Assembly: GCA_963729195.1 (NCBI GenBank)
Contig: CAVSNF010000006.1
Span: forward strand, 1-64,000
Direction of reading: 5' to 3'
Origin: CAVPTL01 sp963729195
GTDB taxonomy: Bacteria; Actinomycetota; Thermoleophilia; Gaiellales; JAICJC01
Length of the DNA: 64,000 nucleotides
Both the position numbers and the translations under genes were made by a program. Below, one piece after another: positions 1 through 10,570 of this stretch (positions are counted from its first letter, which is position 1; each line of letters starts with the position of its first letter). The notes beneath the pieces were generated by a model. The model had not been told where the DNA came from. It did no database searches and worked only from the letters and a program-made list of their open reading frames with translations.

Positions 1-2
1 AC

Positions 3-794
3 TTCGATGATCTCAGCACCAAGCTGCAGTCGCCCCAGGCCAACACGCTGAACGGGGTGCACTACGGCGTCTCCTTCCTGTGGGGCGCCGACCCGCTGAT
101 GTATCGAACCGATCTGGTGAGCCCCGCGCCCGACAGCTGGGAGGTGGTCTTCGACGGCGTCAGCTACCCGGGCAGAGTGACGGCGCCCGACACTCCGATG
201 TACATCGCCGATGCCGCCCTCTACCTCAAGTCGGCGCAGCCGTCGCTGGATATCAGTGACCCCTACGAGCTGACCCGGCCACAGTTCGACGCGGCCCTGC
301 AGGTGCTCCATCAGCAGCGGGCGCAGATCGGCAGCTACTGGTCGTCGAGCGCAGGGCTGGTGCGGGACTTCACCAGCGGCGAGGTGGTGCTGGGGCAGGC
401 CGGAGAGCAACCGTACGTCTCGCTCGTGGCCGCCGGGGAGCCGGTCGCGACGGTGATCCCCGACGAGGGCGTAACCGGCTGGATCGAGTCGTGGATGATG
501 AGCTCCCAAGCGCTGCATCCCGACTGCATGCTCAAGTGGATGGCCTACACCGCCACCCCGGTCGTGCAGGCCGCGGTCGCGCGCTCGACCGATTCGGCGC
601 CGGCCAACCCGGCCGCCTGCGTTGCCCTCGATCGAGCGCCGGCCGGTTACTGCAGCGGACAGCCGGGAACCGAGCCGTCCTACCTGGACAAGGTGAGCTT
701 CGCGAAATCGCCGCTCACCACCTGTGACAACGGCAAGACCGAGTGTGTCGGCTACCCCGAGTGGGTGCGGGCCTGGGAGTCGATCGCCGGTTAG
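3..794 (+). CDS. ABC transporter solute-binding protein, PotD-like (5' end outside window)
   Basis: The reading frame is open from the left edge, so the N-terminus and signal peptide are missing. About 263 residues are visible. The fold resembles periplasmic spermidine/putrescine-type binding proteins: a GVSFLWGADPLMY segment near the start, a hinge-like region, and a C-terminal LKWMAYTATPVVQA stretch. The C-terminal part carries four cysteines, probably two disulfides, which suits an extracytoplasmic protein. The ligand cannot be read from the sequence; a polyamine or small organic solute is the family norm. The TAG stop overlaps the stop of the convergent von Willebrand gene by four bases. 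Confidence 0.7.
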   Translation, partial: FDDLSTKLQSPQANTLNGVHYGVSFLWGADPLMYRTDLVSPAPDSWEVVFDGVSYPGRVTAPDTPMYIADAALYLKSAQPSLDISDPYELTRPQFDAALQVLHQQRAQIGSYWSSSAGLVRDFTSGEVVLGQAGEQPYVSLVAAGEPVATVIPDEGVTGWIESWMMSSQALHPDCMLKWMAYTATPVVQAAVARSTDSAPANPAACVALDRAPAGYCSGQPGTEPSYLDKVSFAKSPLTTCDNGKTECVGYPEWVRAWESIAG

Positions 795-2051
795 CTGACG
801 ATGCGGCTGGTGCCGGCAGCCATGTCCGAGGCAATCTGCTGGAAGATCGCAGTCAGGTTGTCTGGGTTCGGATCGGGGTAGTAGTTGTTCGGGCTGGCGA
901 TCGCCTGCATTGCTGTCCAGGGCTGCTGGGCCGGCACTTCGTCGTCGCCGGTGTAGTCCTGGCAGGGAGGGCCGGTGGACTGGTCGCCGTAGAGGATGGT
1001 GTAGATCAGGATGCCCTGCGCCTTGTAGGTAGCGGCATCGTTGACCGCCGACTGGCACGGCTGCATGCAGTGCGGATCGGTATCCTTGACGTCCCGGCCA
1101 CGCCTGTCCTGCGTGGTGACGCAGTTCTGGCCGTTGTTGGCGGCACCGTCGGACAGCAGCACAATGATCTTTTGGACGCCGCGGCCGTGTGCCTGCAGCT
1201 CGTTGTAGGCGGCCTCCATGGCGTCGGCGTAGTCGGTCGCGCCGCCGGGCCGCATGCAGTTGATGTCAGACACCAGCGGCGAGCTTGAGATCAGGTTGCC
1301 CGAGCTGTCCATGTAGGAGTTCGACAGCGGCACCACGGTGTAGGTGGGGTGGGTGCTGTCGTAGTTTGAGCTTGACGCGGCCTGGCACACGTCACTGGTG
1401 CCGTTTACGTCCGGCGGGAGGGTGGTGAGGCCCACGTAGTCGAGGCCGGAATCGAGACCGGGCAGGAAGCCGTTGAGCAGGCCGTCCTGGAGGTTTTGCC
1501 ACTTGTTCTGGCCGTTGGTCGAGCCGCCGCTGGCGGACATCGATCCGGTGCGGTCAACCACAAGTTGGATGTCGAGCGGCACCGAGTTACACGGCGAGCA
1601 CGCCTTTGCGGTGGCCGACACGTTGATGGTGTTGAACCCGAGCACGCGCAGGAAGTAGGTGGGCACCGACGCGGACTGCGTGACGGTCACGGTGTTGGCG
1701 TTGTTGCACGGGAGGTTCGAGTTCGATCCCACGCAGCTGGTGCCGACGGTGACGTTGACGCCCGACGACGGAACACCGGTGATCGGCGTTTCGACCGGCG
1801 GTTCCCGACGAGAAGTTCTTGGCCTGATCGATCGCGTTGGCGGTGCTCGGCGGGTACTGCAGGGTCAGCTGCCCGGCGCCGGCGGCGGCCGCGGCATCGG
1901 TGGACGCCTGCAGGGCCTGCTGGACGCGGTAGACGTTACCGACGTCGATCACCAGTCCGGCGAACGCGATCACGATCAGCATGAACACCGCCACCAACGG
2001 CAGCGTCTGTCCGGCTTCGCTGTTGCGCAGTCGGGAGCGCAGGGAGCTCAT
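791..2051 (-). CDS. TadG-like pilus-assembly/von Willebrand factor A protein, paralogue 1 (one frameshift)
   Basis: The N-terminus (MSSLRSRLRNSEAGQTLPL, then a hydrophobic span and VIDVGNVYR) is the TadE/TadG-like N-terminal domain that anchors the protein in the membrane. After a shared CSPCN motif comes a von Willebrand A domain with the MIDAS-type sequence VVDRTGSM, then IIVLLSDGAANNGQNC. The frame breaks near 1798; the continuing frame reads TPITGVPSSGVNVTVG and rejoins good homology. A full paralogue lies at 3983-5276, and the two align from end to end. The protein is expected at the cell surface, in adhesion or pilus biogenesis; the ligand is unknown. The single break looks like a base-call error because both sides are well conserved. 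Confidence 0.72.
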
Positions 2052-2199
2052 GAGTGAGCCCCGGGGGTCAGGGGAGGGGGAGTCCACCGTTTCTGTATCG
2101 ACAGCGGGCGCGGCGGGTCCATCCCCCGAAAGAGCGTTTGTAAACTTTTCCTAAAGATCGCCCAGTGACACGCTCGAGCTGCTCGGGCATACTCCGCGA

Positions 2200-2677
2200 A
2201 TGCCGCCAATTCCCTCTCTGCAACTGGATCCCGACACTGAGCGCTCGCTCGCCGGAGCGCTCTACAACTACGTGTGGGAGCTGATGGAGCTTCCCGCCCG
2301 TGACACCGACCAGGACGATCGGATGCTGCATGCCGCTCACGCGTCCCGGCACCACTGGGGCGTGGTCGGCGAGGCCCGCCACCGGGCCCGCGGGGAGTGG
2401 CTGTGCTCTCGCGTGTATGTGCTGTTGGGGCGGGGCGAGCCGGCGCTGCACCACGCCGAGCGCTGCCTGGCGATCTGCACTGAGCACGCGGATCAGCTCG
2501 ACGACTGGGATGTTCCCTACGCCCACGAAGCGCTGGCGCGCGCCCACGCGCTGGTCGGCAACGAGCGGCAAGGCGGCCCGTCATCGCCGCACGGCTCGGG
2601 AGCTGGCGGCGGCGGTCACCGACCCGCAGGACAAAGAGCAGCTCGAGCGCGACATCTCCACGCTCCCCCATGAATAA
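2200..2677 (+). CDS. Conserved hypothetical protein, helical (one frameshift)
   Basis: A protein of about 158 residues beginning MPPIPSLQLDPDTE. It is helical and rich in His and Ala (HAAHASRHHW, GEPALHHAERCL), reminiscent of a short tetratricopeptide-like fold with no catalytic motif. The frame breaks near 2575; shifting by one base gives AARHRRTARELAAAVTDPQD and the ending STLPHE. I do not recognise a named family. The TAA stop lies inside the palindromic repeat at 2671-2699, so the repeat supplies the last codon and the stop. Confidence 0.55.
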
Positions 2678-2699
2678 CGGTGCCAGGCACCGTTATTCA
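2671..2699. repeat. 29-bp perfect palindrome, copy 1 (core GGTGCCAGGCACC)
   Basis: Fourteen bases, a central A, then the exact reverse complement; the flanks read TGAATAAC and GTTATTCA. It lies between convergent genes and contains the stop codon of the left gene. It can fold as a hairpin ending in a T-rich arm, so it may act as a terminator here. Related copies lie at 10538, 13196 and 15255. Confidence 0.9.
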
Positions 2700-2703
2700 C
2701 GCA

Positions 2704-3888
2704 CTAGTTCAGATACTTGCGGACGGTCAGCGTGGCGGCTCGGCCGTGGAAGGGGAAGCTGCCGGTATCGAACAGCGCCGTCAGCGGTTGGGAAGAGACC
2801 GGGCTCATGCCGCCGCCGTATCGGTAGCCGCGGTAGTGATGCACATGGCGCTCCCACACGCATGCCTGAACGCTCGAGACGCGCGGAGCGTGGTGTGAGA
2901 AGAACACCGCGTCTCCGCTGAACATCGGGTTGCCGGTGGTGTTGATCCGCGCCGTGGCGCCGCGAGTGGACACGGCTGCGCGCTGGAGACCGGATCCCCG
3001 CTGGAGCGCCACGGCGACGTGGTTGACTGCCTCGGTCTGGCTGCTGCTGCCGTGGGTGGCGAGCACCAGCGCCTTGCCGCCCTCGAAGCCGACGGCCATG
3101 TCCCAGGCCGAGCTGCCGAAGAGCGAACCGGCCTGGATCGTCTCGCGGCCCTGACAGGGCTGGAGCGGCTGCGGGCCACCGAAGATGATCTGGCCGCCGC
3201 CCCCGCCGATGAAGCTGCATCCGGGATCCGAGAAGGCCGCTGCCGTCTTGGGCGCGGTGGTGATGGTGCCGAAGAACGGCGAGGTGCCGGTGGCGATCCG
3301 AAACGTGTGTGAACTGAGCGTGCCGTTGGCCTGGATGGCCGTGCCGTGGCCGCCGCCGATCAGACGGCAGGGATAGGTCGCCTTCGAGAACTGCGTGAAC
3401 CGGGTGTCAACCGCCGTGGGGGAGAACAGGTTGCCGGTGTCGAGGTGCAGCCGAGTCAGACCGGAGTTCGCGGTCAGCGTCATTCCCGAAGCGGAATAGC
3501 CGTACACGTGATCCTGCTCGGCCGTGGGGCGGCCCTTCGACCTCACCACCCTGCTCAGTCCGACCTCCATCTGCGGCGGCTGGCCGAACGCGTTCTGCTG
3601 TCCAAAGGCGCCGATCGACATCTGATAGGTGACGCCATGCGTTTTCACCGCCACCGGATTGGTGAACAGCTGAAGCGCGGTCTGCGACGTGGCTGCCGAG
3701 GCGATCGCCTGTGGCAGGATCGACGTGGTGATCCCGGGCGGGAGCGTCCGTGCGAACAGCCGAAACGCGCCTCGGGTGGCGCGGACATGGGCGGGTGTCG
3801 CCGCACGTGCTCCGGAGGCCCCCGCCGTTACCACCACAGCGGCCATCGCCAGCGGCCCGAACACGCGCAGCACGCCAAGTGCCTTCAC
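2704..3888 (-). CDS. Secreted protein of unknown function
   Basis: The GTG at 3888 is chosen because GGAGG lies six bases upstream and a clear Sec signal follows: VKALGVLRVFG, a hydrophobic stretch, and a GARAAT cleavage region near residue 30. The mature protein, about 365 residues, is beta-rich with Gly/Ser/Thr repeats and a few cysteines (YPCRLIGGG, DPGCSF, QPCQGR). I recognise no enzyme motif. It sits between the two von Willebrand/TadG paralogues on the same strand, so it may belong with them in a surface structure; this is inferred from position only. Confidence 0.65.
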   Translation of the reverse strand: MKALGVLRVFGPLAMAAVVVTAGASGARAATPAHVRATRGAFRLFARTLPPGITTSILPQAIASAATSQTALQLFTNPVAVKTHGVTYQMSIGAFGQQNAFGQPPQMEVGLSRVVRSKGRPTAEQDHVYGYSASGMTLTANSGLTRLHLDTGNLFSPTAVDTRFTQFSKATYPCRLIGGGHGTAIQANGTLSSHTFRIATGTSPFFGTITTAPKTAAAFSDPGCSFIGGGGGQIIFGGPQPLQPCQGRETIQAGSLFGSSAWDMAVGFEGGKALVLATHGSSSQTEAVNHVAVALQRGSGLQRAAVSTRGATARINTTGNPMFSGDAVFFSHHAPRVSSVQACVWERHVHHYRGYRYGGGMSPVSSQPLTALFDTGSFPFHGRAATLTVRKYLN

Positions 3889-3982
3889 GGTAATCCTCCA
3901 GATCAGATGCGACGCTGCCCACAACGAACGCAGCCCCGGAAGGATACAGACGTCTGACCCGCGCGCGCCACCCTGGCGGTGT

Positions 3983-5276
3983 CTAGCCGGTGATGCGGCT
4001 GGTGCCGGCGGCCATGTCGGCCGAGATCTGCTGGAAGATGCCGGTCAGATCGGTGGGTCGGGTTCCTCGAAGAATATCGAGCCGCCGGTCACTTTGTTCG
4101 ATCCCCGCGATGTTCTCCATCGCGGTCTGCGGGGTGATCTGCGGCGACTCGTTGTCGCCGTCGTAGTCCTGGCAGTACGGAGCATTGGACTGGTCGCCGT
4201 AGAGGATCGAGTACACGAGCACGCCGGCGGCGGTGTATGAGTTGGCGTCGTTCACCGCCGTCTGGCACGGCTGCATGCAGTGCACGTCCGGATCCTTGGT
4301 CGTGGCTGTGTGCCTGTTTCGGCCGCTGCCGGTGGTGGTGTCGTGACCACGTCCTCGACAGTTCTGGCCGATGTTGGCTGCGCCGTCGGAGAGCAGCACG
4401 ATCACTTTCTGCACCCCGGTTCGGCCCTGCGCCTGGAGCGCTGCGTAGCCGGCCTCGAGCGCATCCGCGTAGTCGGTGGCACCGCCGGGCTTGAGGCACT
4501 TGATGTCCTTGACCAGCGTGGATGTGGTGTCCAGCGTGCCCGGGGAACGTCATGTAGTCGTCGTTCAGCGGCACCACGGTGTAGGTCGGATTGGTGCTGT
4601 CGTAGTTACTGTTATCCGCCGCCTGACACACATCACTGGTGCCGTTGACGTCGGGTGGCAGCACCGTCAGGCCGACGCTGTCGTTGGTGGCGTCGAGTCC
4701 CGGCAGGAAGCCGTTCAGGAGCCCGTTGCGCATGTTGGTCATCTTGTTGTCGTCGGCCATGGAGCCGGTGCGGTCGATCACGAGTTCGATGTCGAGCGGC
4801 AGCTCGTTGCACGGTGAGCACGCCTGCGCGTTGGCCGTCATGGTGAGGGTGTTGAACCCCAGCAGCGACAGGAAGTAGGTGGGGACGCTGGCGGTCTCGG
4901 TGACGGTCACCGTGTTGGCGGTGGTGCAGGGAACCGCGGTTGTGGACTGGACGCAGCTGGTGTCGATAGTCTGGGCCACGCTCGCGGCGGGTACGCCCTT
5001 GATCGAGTTCTTGCCGCCCGTGGCCGACGTGTAGCCCTTGGCGGCGGCGACCGCGTTGGCCGTGCTGGCCGGATAGGTCATCGTCAGCGTGCCTGCTCCG
5101 GCGGCGGCGGCAGCGTCGGCGGAAGCCTGCAGCGCGTCCTTCACGCGGTAGGCGTTGCCGACGTCGATCACGAGGCCCAGGAAACAGAGCAGCGTGAGCA
5201 TCATCACGGCGATCAGCGGCAGGGTCTGACCGCGTTCGCGGGAGCGGGAGCATATGGGGGCCTTCAGGGGGGTCAT
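3983..5276 (-). CDS. TadG-like pilus-assembly/von Willebrand factor A protein, paralogue 2 (frameshifts)
   Basis: Starts MTPLKAPICSRSRERGQTLPL with the same TadE/TadG N-terminal anchor as the protein at 791-2051, then CSPCNELPLDIELVIDRTGSM and VIVLLSDGAANIGQNC of a von Willebrand A domain. One frame break lies at a G/C run near 4541. Two more near 4105 and 4057 cancel each other: removing one base from the first and adding one at the second restores SNKVTGGSIFFEEPDPTDL, which matches the paralogue. Breaks in homopolymers that compensate each other point to sequencing error. Role and location are as for paralogue 1. Confidence 0.7.
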
Positions 5277-5350
5277 TCCGGGGGGTTCCCTCTGTTGTCG
5301 GCGCAAACCACCCCGTCACCTTTAGCCCGATCGAAATCGGACACCCCGGC

Positions 5351-8300
5351 TCAGGCGTCGCCAGGCCCCAAAAACTCCCGCATCTGGGTCGCAGCCGCGG
5401 TGTTTCCCTTGAGCTCGTAGCAACCGCAGCGCGTCGGCCGCTGCCGTGGTGGTGGCCGGCCGGTCGCCGGCGAGCCGAAGCACCTTGGCGCGGGCGCGGT
5501 GGGCGTCGGCTCGAAACACGAGCATTGTGGTGGCGTCGGCGTGCCGGTTGCGGCAGCGGCCTCGGCGATCGCGATCGAGAACTCCCCGCTCCCGGCCGCG
5601 AGCAGCGCCCGGGCCGAGTGCCGCTTGATCGCCCATTCGGGATCCTGCGGCGCGGGCACGTCGTCGATCGCCTCCACCGCTGCGACGGCGGCGGCCGACG
5701 CGCCGCCGCCCGCCAGCAGCGCGTGGGCGAGATCGACCCGGACAGTCGATTGGAACCAGCGGTCGTGGGTCTCCTCGGTGATCTGCGCGGCATCTCGGAC
5801 GGCGCGCTCGGCCGCCTCCGGCTGTCCGGCAAGCGTCTCGAGCTGGCAGTCGAAGAGCGCCATGTAGGCCGACGCCTGGGTCAGGCCGAGCTCGCCATTC
5901 CCGCGCGGGAATCGGCCATCTCCGGCGGGCCTCGTCGAAACGGCCGGCCATCGCGAGCAGTACCGCTCGCAGCCCGGCGACCTCGAGACGCGCGACCCGG
6001 TCGTCGGCGAATTCGGCCTCGAGCTCGATGCAGCGGGCGAGGGCCAGCGGGGCGGGAGTGGGGCCGAGAGCGAGCCCCCAGGCCATGAATCCGGCCGCCG
6101 ACGAAGCCTCGAATCCGCTCCCCGCGCGGCGCGCGCACCCCAGCATGCGCTCGGCCGACGCATAGCCGCCGTTGACGTCGCCGTCCATCCATGCCAGGTC
6201 GGCGCGCAGGAAGTGGGCGCGGGCCTGCCCGAGATCGTCGTCCAGCCGTTCAGCGTCGCGAGGGCGCCGCTCGACGACCCGAATCGATCTGGCGACGTCG
6301 ATCGTGGCCTGGTGCTGGTACACCCGTAGGCGTTCGCGTTCGACCACCGCACGGGCGTTGAGCAGCGGAGTCTCGTGTGGCTCGGCTGCTGCTCACTGCC
6401 GCGGTCGGCGATCGCGCTCGCACGCTCGAACGACCCGGCGGCAAACAGCGCCGCCGCGAGCGCGGGCAGGAGTCGGCCGCGCTCGCCCGGGCGTCCGCGC
6501 CCGGAGTCGATCGCGCGTTCCAGCAGCCCGACCTCGCCCGGGAGGTTTCCGCTCCGGTGGGCGGCTCGGCGGCCACCGCGAGCGCGCCGCGGGCGCGGAT
6601 CGCCGAGCTGCCGGCGCCGTTGACGCCGAGCTCGGCCGGCGAATCGGTGGGCGGACTCGAGCTGGAATCCGATCAGCGCAGCGGTGTCGGGCGACGGATC
6701 GTCGGCGGCTGCGAGCCGGTCGGCTTCGCGCTCGTGCAGTCGCGCGCGGTCACGCTTGGAGAGCCAGTCGTAGGCGGCGTCGCGAATCAGAGCGTGCCGG
6801 AACCGCAAGGGGTCGGTCGCGGTCAGAAGCTCGCGGCCAACGAGTGCGTCGCAGGCCTGCTCGATGCTCGGCGGGCGGCGCGACCGTCCGCGAGCGCGTG
6901 ACGCGAGCCCGGCGTGAACTCGGCGCCCTGGACGGCGCCGTGACAGAGCACCGCGCGCTCGGCCGGTGTGAGCAGGTCGAGCCGTGCGGCCAGCAGGCCC
7001 CGCAACGCGGGTGGAAGCTCGCCGTCGGCGCGGCGCGTCATCGACGTAGGTGGCAAGCTGCTCGAGGAACAGCGGGTTACCCGCGGCGGTCTCGGTGATC
7101 CGACCACGGTGGTCGCGCCGAGGCGGTGCCGGCCGATCTCGGCGAGCAGCTCGCGGCTCTCGGCGGACGAGAGCGGTTCAGCTCGATCACACCCGCACGC
7201 GGCCAGCCCGGGCGGCTGAAACTCGGGGCGGGCCAGGCACACCAGCAGCCCCGGCTGGCGCGTCGCTCTGGCGGATCACGTCGGAGAGCAGATCGAGCAG
7301 CCCCGGCTCGGCCCAGTGGGCATCGTCGATCACGACCACCACGGGCTGCTCCCGCGCGAGGCGCGGCGAAGAACCGGCGAAACGCCCATGGCGCCTCCTC
7401 ACCCACCGAGCCCGTGCGTCAGGCCGACCGTGGCCGCCACCCGGTCGATCACGTCGCGCTCGAGCCCAAGCGCTGCGGCCGCGTCGGACCAGGGGCGGGT
7501 CCGGCGCACGCCTGCAACACGACATCGCGCAGTGGACGGTAGGTGGTGCCCTCGCCGTACGGTGGACATCGACCCTGCGAGCACGGTGCGTCCCGGCGGG
7601 CAGCAGCCTGGGGAGCTCGGCGGCGAGTCGTGACTTGCCGATTCCGGCCTCGCCCACCACCGGTCACGACCACGCCGGCCCTGGTGCTGGGCCAGCTCGT
7701 AGCAGGCCCGCAGCGCGCTCGATCTGGCGGGTGCGGCCCACCAGCGGCCGGTCGAGTCGGCGGCCGATGGACGGCACATCGTCGATCGTGGCGTCCAGCC
7801 GATACGAGCCTCGGCGCGGGCGGTCAGCGGCGCCGCGTGCTCGACCAGCGTGCGCGTGGATTCCGGCATTCGGATCTCGCGCCCGCGATCGGGCCAGCCC
7901 TTCGGAGACCGTCACCGGCTCCCCGAACAGCGCCGCTCGGCAGCGGCGGGGAGCGACCACAACTCCGGTGCTGATGCCCGACCGCCGACGCCAGCGCCAT
8001 CGCCCAGGGTCGCTGCGGCGTCGCGCACCTCCACCGCGCGCGCAGTGCCCGCAGGGGGTCGTCTTCGTGGGCGACCGGCAGCCCGAACGACGCCAGCGCG
8101 CCATCGGCTCGCAGCTCGAGCGGGCGCCGCCGTGACGCTGACAGCTCGTCCCCACCAGCGCGTGGTAGCGCGCCCGCGAGCGCTGCAGCCGCTCGGGGTC
8201 GGCCACCGTCGGCTCCCTCCGGGTGCGATCAGCCGGGCGTACAGGCACGTGACCCGGCGCCGTTCGGGCTTCGTCCGGCGGCCGCGGTGGCCGGTCGGCG

Positions 8301-9039
8301 CCGGAACGTCGTGGCGCAGGATCGGCGGCTCGAGGGCGCGCAGCGCCGGCCCGGGCTCGAGGCCCGAGCCCGTCGAGGAGCGCCCGGCGGGCGTGCGCGG
8401 TAGGCGGCCAGCGCGTCGGTCTGGCGGCCCCGCGGTAGAGCGCGAGCATCTGCAGCTCGCGCAGCCGCTCGTCGAGCGGATGTTCCAGCGACGAGCGCCT
8501 CGAGCTCGGCGATCAGTCGGCGCCGGCCCCCGACTCCAGGTCGGCCGCGATCCGCTCGGCCGTGCACTGCCAGCTGGAGCGCTCTCCAGCCGGGCGATCT
8601 CGGGCTGGGCGAACGCGCGCGACGGACGTCGGCCAGCGCCGGGCCGCGCCACAGGCGCAGCGCCGATCCGCAGCGTGGCGGCCGCTTCGCTGCGGCCGGC
8701 CGGCGGCCAGCTCGCCGCGGCCCCGGGCGAGCAGCGATTCGAACCGGCCGGCGTCGAGCTCGCCCGGCCGACACCGCATGCGTAACCCCGCTGGCCGAGA
8801 ACGACGCACTCCGCGCCCACCGCCGACCGCAGCCGCGATACCACCACCTGCACGGCGTTTCGGGCGTTGGCCGGCGGCGACTCCTCCCACAGGGCGTCCA
8901 CGATCGTCGTCCGCTGCGACCATCTCGCCGCGGTGGATCAGGAGCAGGCAGAGCAGGTCCCGCGCCTTTCCGCTCGGCGCGCTCCCGGGCCGCCGACACC
9001 GACCTCCAAAGGCCCAAGGATTCGGAAGGTGGCTGACAC
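5351..9039 (-). pseudogene. SARP-type regulator fused to cyclase-like and AAA/TPR regions (many frameshifts)
   Basis: Pieces in all three minus frames join into one protein of about 1,230 residues. It starts at GTG 9039 with VSATFRILGPLEVGVGG, the winged-helix DNA-binding region of SARP/AfsR activators. Next come NARNAVQVVVSRLRSAVGA and a bacterial transcriptional activation domain (LEPGPALRALEPPILR), then a degenerate nucleotide-cyclase-like segment (RRVTCLYARL, EPVTVSEGLARSR), and an ATPase with Walker A VGEAGIGKSRLAAEL and Walker B VVVVIDDAHWAEPGLLDLL. The C-terminal half, from FRHALIRDAAYDWLSKRDRA on, is helical and TPR-like. At least six indels break it. It is either a decayed gene or a poorly sequenced stretch of very high GC. 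The intact form would be a cytoplasmic activator. Confidence 0.7.
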
Positions 9040-9105
9040 CCGAAGCCCAGGATATCCGCAACCGTGAAAGCGATCTGAAAGTGGCTGCGGGCAAAGCTCG
9101 CACAC

Positions 9106-10540
9106 ATGTCTGCAAACGCCGCTGGAGCAGAAGTCCCGGCTGCGCCGCGAACTGGGCCGGTTCGACACCGTGCTGTTCCTGATGTCGGCGATGGTGGTGG
9201 TCGACACCCTCGGCGCGATCGCCATCGGCGGCGAGCAGGCGTTCACCTGGCTCGCGGTGCTGTTCGTGACGTTCTTCATTCCGTCGGCGCTGGCCAGTGC
9301 CGAGCTGGGCGCGGCGATCCCGGAGGAGGGCGGCGCGTACGTGTGGGTGCGGATGGCGTTCGGCCGGCTGACCGGCGCGCTGACCTCGCTGCTCTACTGG
9401 GCGGGGACTCCGGTGTGGCTGGGCGGCTCGGTCACGGTCGTCGCGATCGCGGTGTGGGAGCGGTTCTTCGTCGACTTCGAGGCGGGCATGCTGCGTCTTC
9501 GGGACGGTCTTCGTGCTGGGTGCGACGGTGGCGGCGGTGGCACCGCTGCGGTACGGCAAGTGGGTGCCGTCGAGCGGGGCGATCGGGCAGATCGTGCTGC
9601 TGGTCGTGTTCACGTGTCGGTCGGGGTTACGGCGTCGAGCACGGAGTCCACGGCCTCGCCTTGGGCGATTTCACACCCGACGCGACCATCTTCATCGCCG
9701 TCGCGCCGGTGCGCTCTACAGCTTCGTCGGCATCGAGCTACCGGCGGCGGCCGGGCGAGGAGATGGTCAATCCCGCGCCGCGACATCCCCGTCGCGATCC
9801 TGCGCGCGGGCATCGCCCAGGCGCTGATGTACGGCGATCCCGATCTCGCGATCCTGTTCGTGCTGCCCAGAGGCAGATCTCGTCGCTGCACGGTCTGATC
9901 GACGCATGAGCCGGTCTTCACGGTGTACGGTGCCGCGGCCGGCGGACGCGCTGGGGCGTGGTCATGGCCGGCGCTCTTCATCTGGGTGCTGCTGGCCAGC
10001 GGCTCGGCCTGGATCATGGGCGCGGGCCGGGCGCAGGCGGCCGCCTGCCTGGACGGGGGCGGGCCACCGGTGCTCGGCCGCATCAGCGAGCGCACGGGTG
10101 TCCCGGTGGTCATGGCGCTGGTGTCCGGGGCGGCCGCGCTGGCCACGATGCTGGCTGCGATGTGCGGTCACCCGCGGCGATGGCCAGCGGTACTTCTCGG
10201 CGGCGCTACGGTGTCGATCGCGCTGATCGTGCTGGCCTATCTGTTCATCTTCCCGGCGTTCGTGCGGCTGCGGTACACGCACCCGGGCTCGATCGGCCTT
10301 CCGCGTACCGGGCGGGATGGCGGGTGCCTGGGTCGGTGACGCGCCCCGACCGGATGGTCGCTGCTGGCCGCGATCAACCTGCTGTGGCCGGGGATCGGCA
10401 CGGCGGATCCCGACGCGAAGCTGCCCGCGGGTTTCGAGGGCGACCGGGTGGCGTTCGAGCTGATCGTGCTCTCGCCGGTCGCGATCCTGCTGGTGGTGTG
10501 TGTCGTCTTCTTCGCGCTGGGCGCCCGCACCGCAGGGTGA
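9106..10540 (+). pseudogene. APC-superfamily amino acid permease (several frameshifts)
   Basis: Fragments in three frames together give a typical APC transporter of about 475 residues: RRELGRFDTVLFLMSAMVVV at the N-terminus, ASAELGAAIPEEGGAYVWVR in the conserved TM2-3 region, YGKWVPSSGAIGQIVLLVVF, GSAWIMGAGRAQAAA, and a hydrophobic C-terminus ending GARTAG. The family imports amino acids by proton symport. I use the ATG at 9106, but the first frame change falls within 60 bases, so the start is uncertain. The TGA stop is the first three bases of the palindromic repeat at 10538. It is divergent from the SARP regulator, which could control it. Confidence 0.7.
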
Positions 10541-10566
10541 ATAACGGTGCCAGGCACCGATATTCA
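10538..10566. repeat. 29-bp palindrome, copy 2 (one mismatch)
   Basis: Same sequence as copy 1 except one base in the right arm (position 10560, A for T). It lies between convergent genes and provides the TGA stop codon of the permease gene. It could serve as a two-way terminator. Confidence 0.88.
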
Positions 10567-10570
10567 CCAA

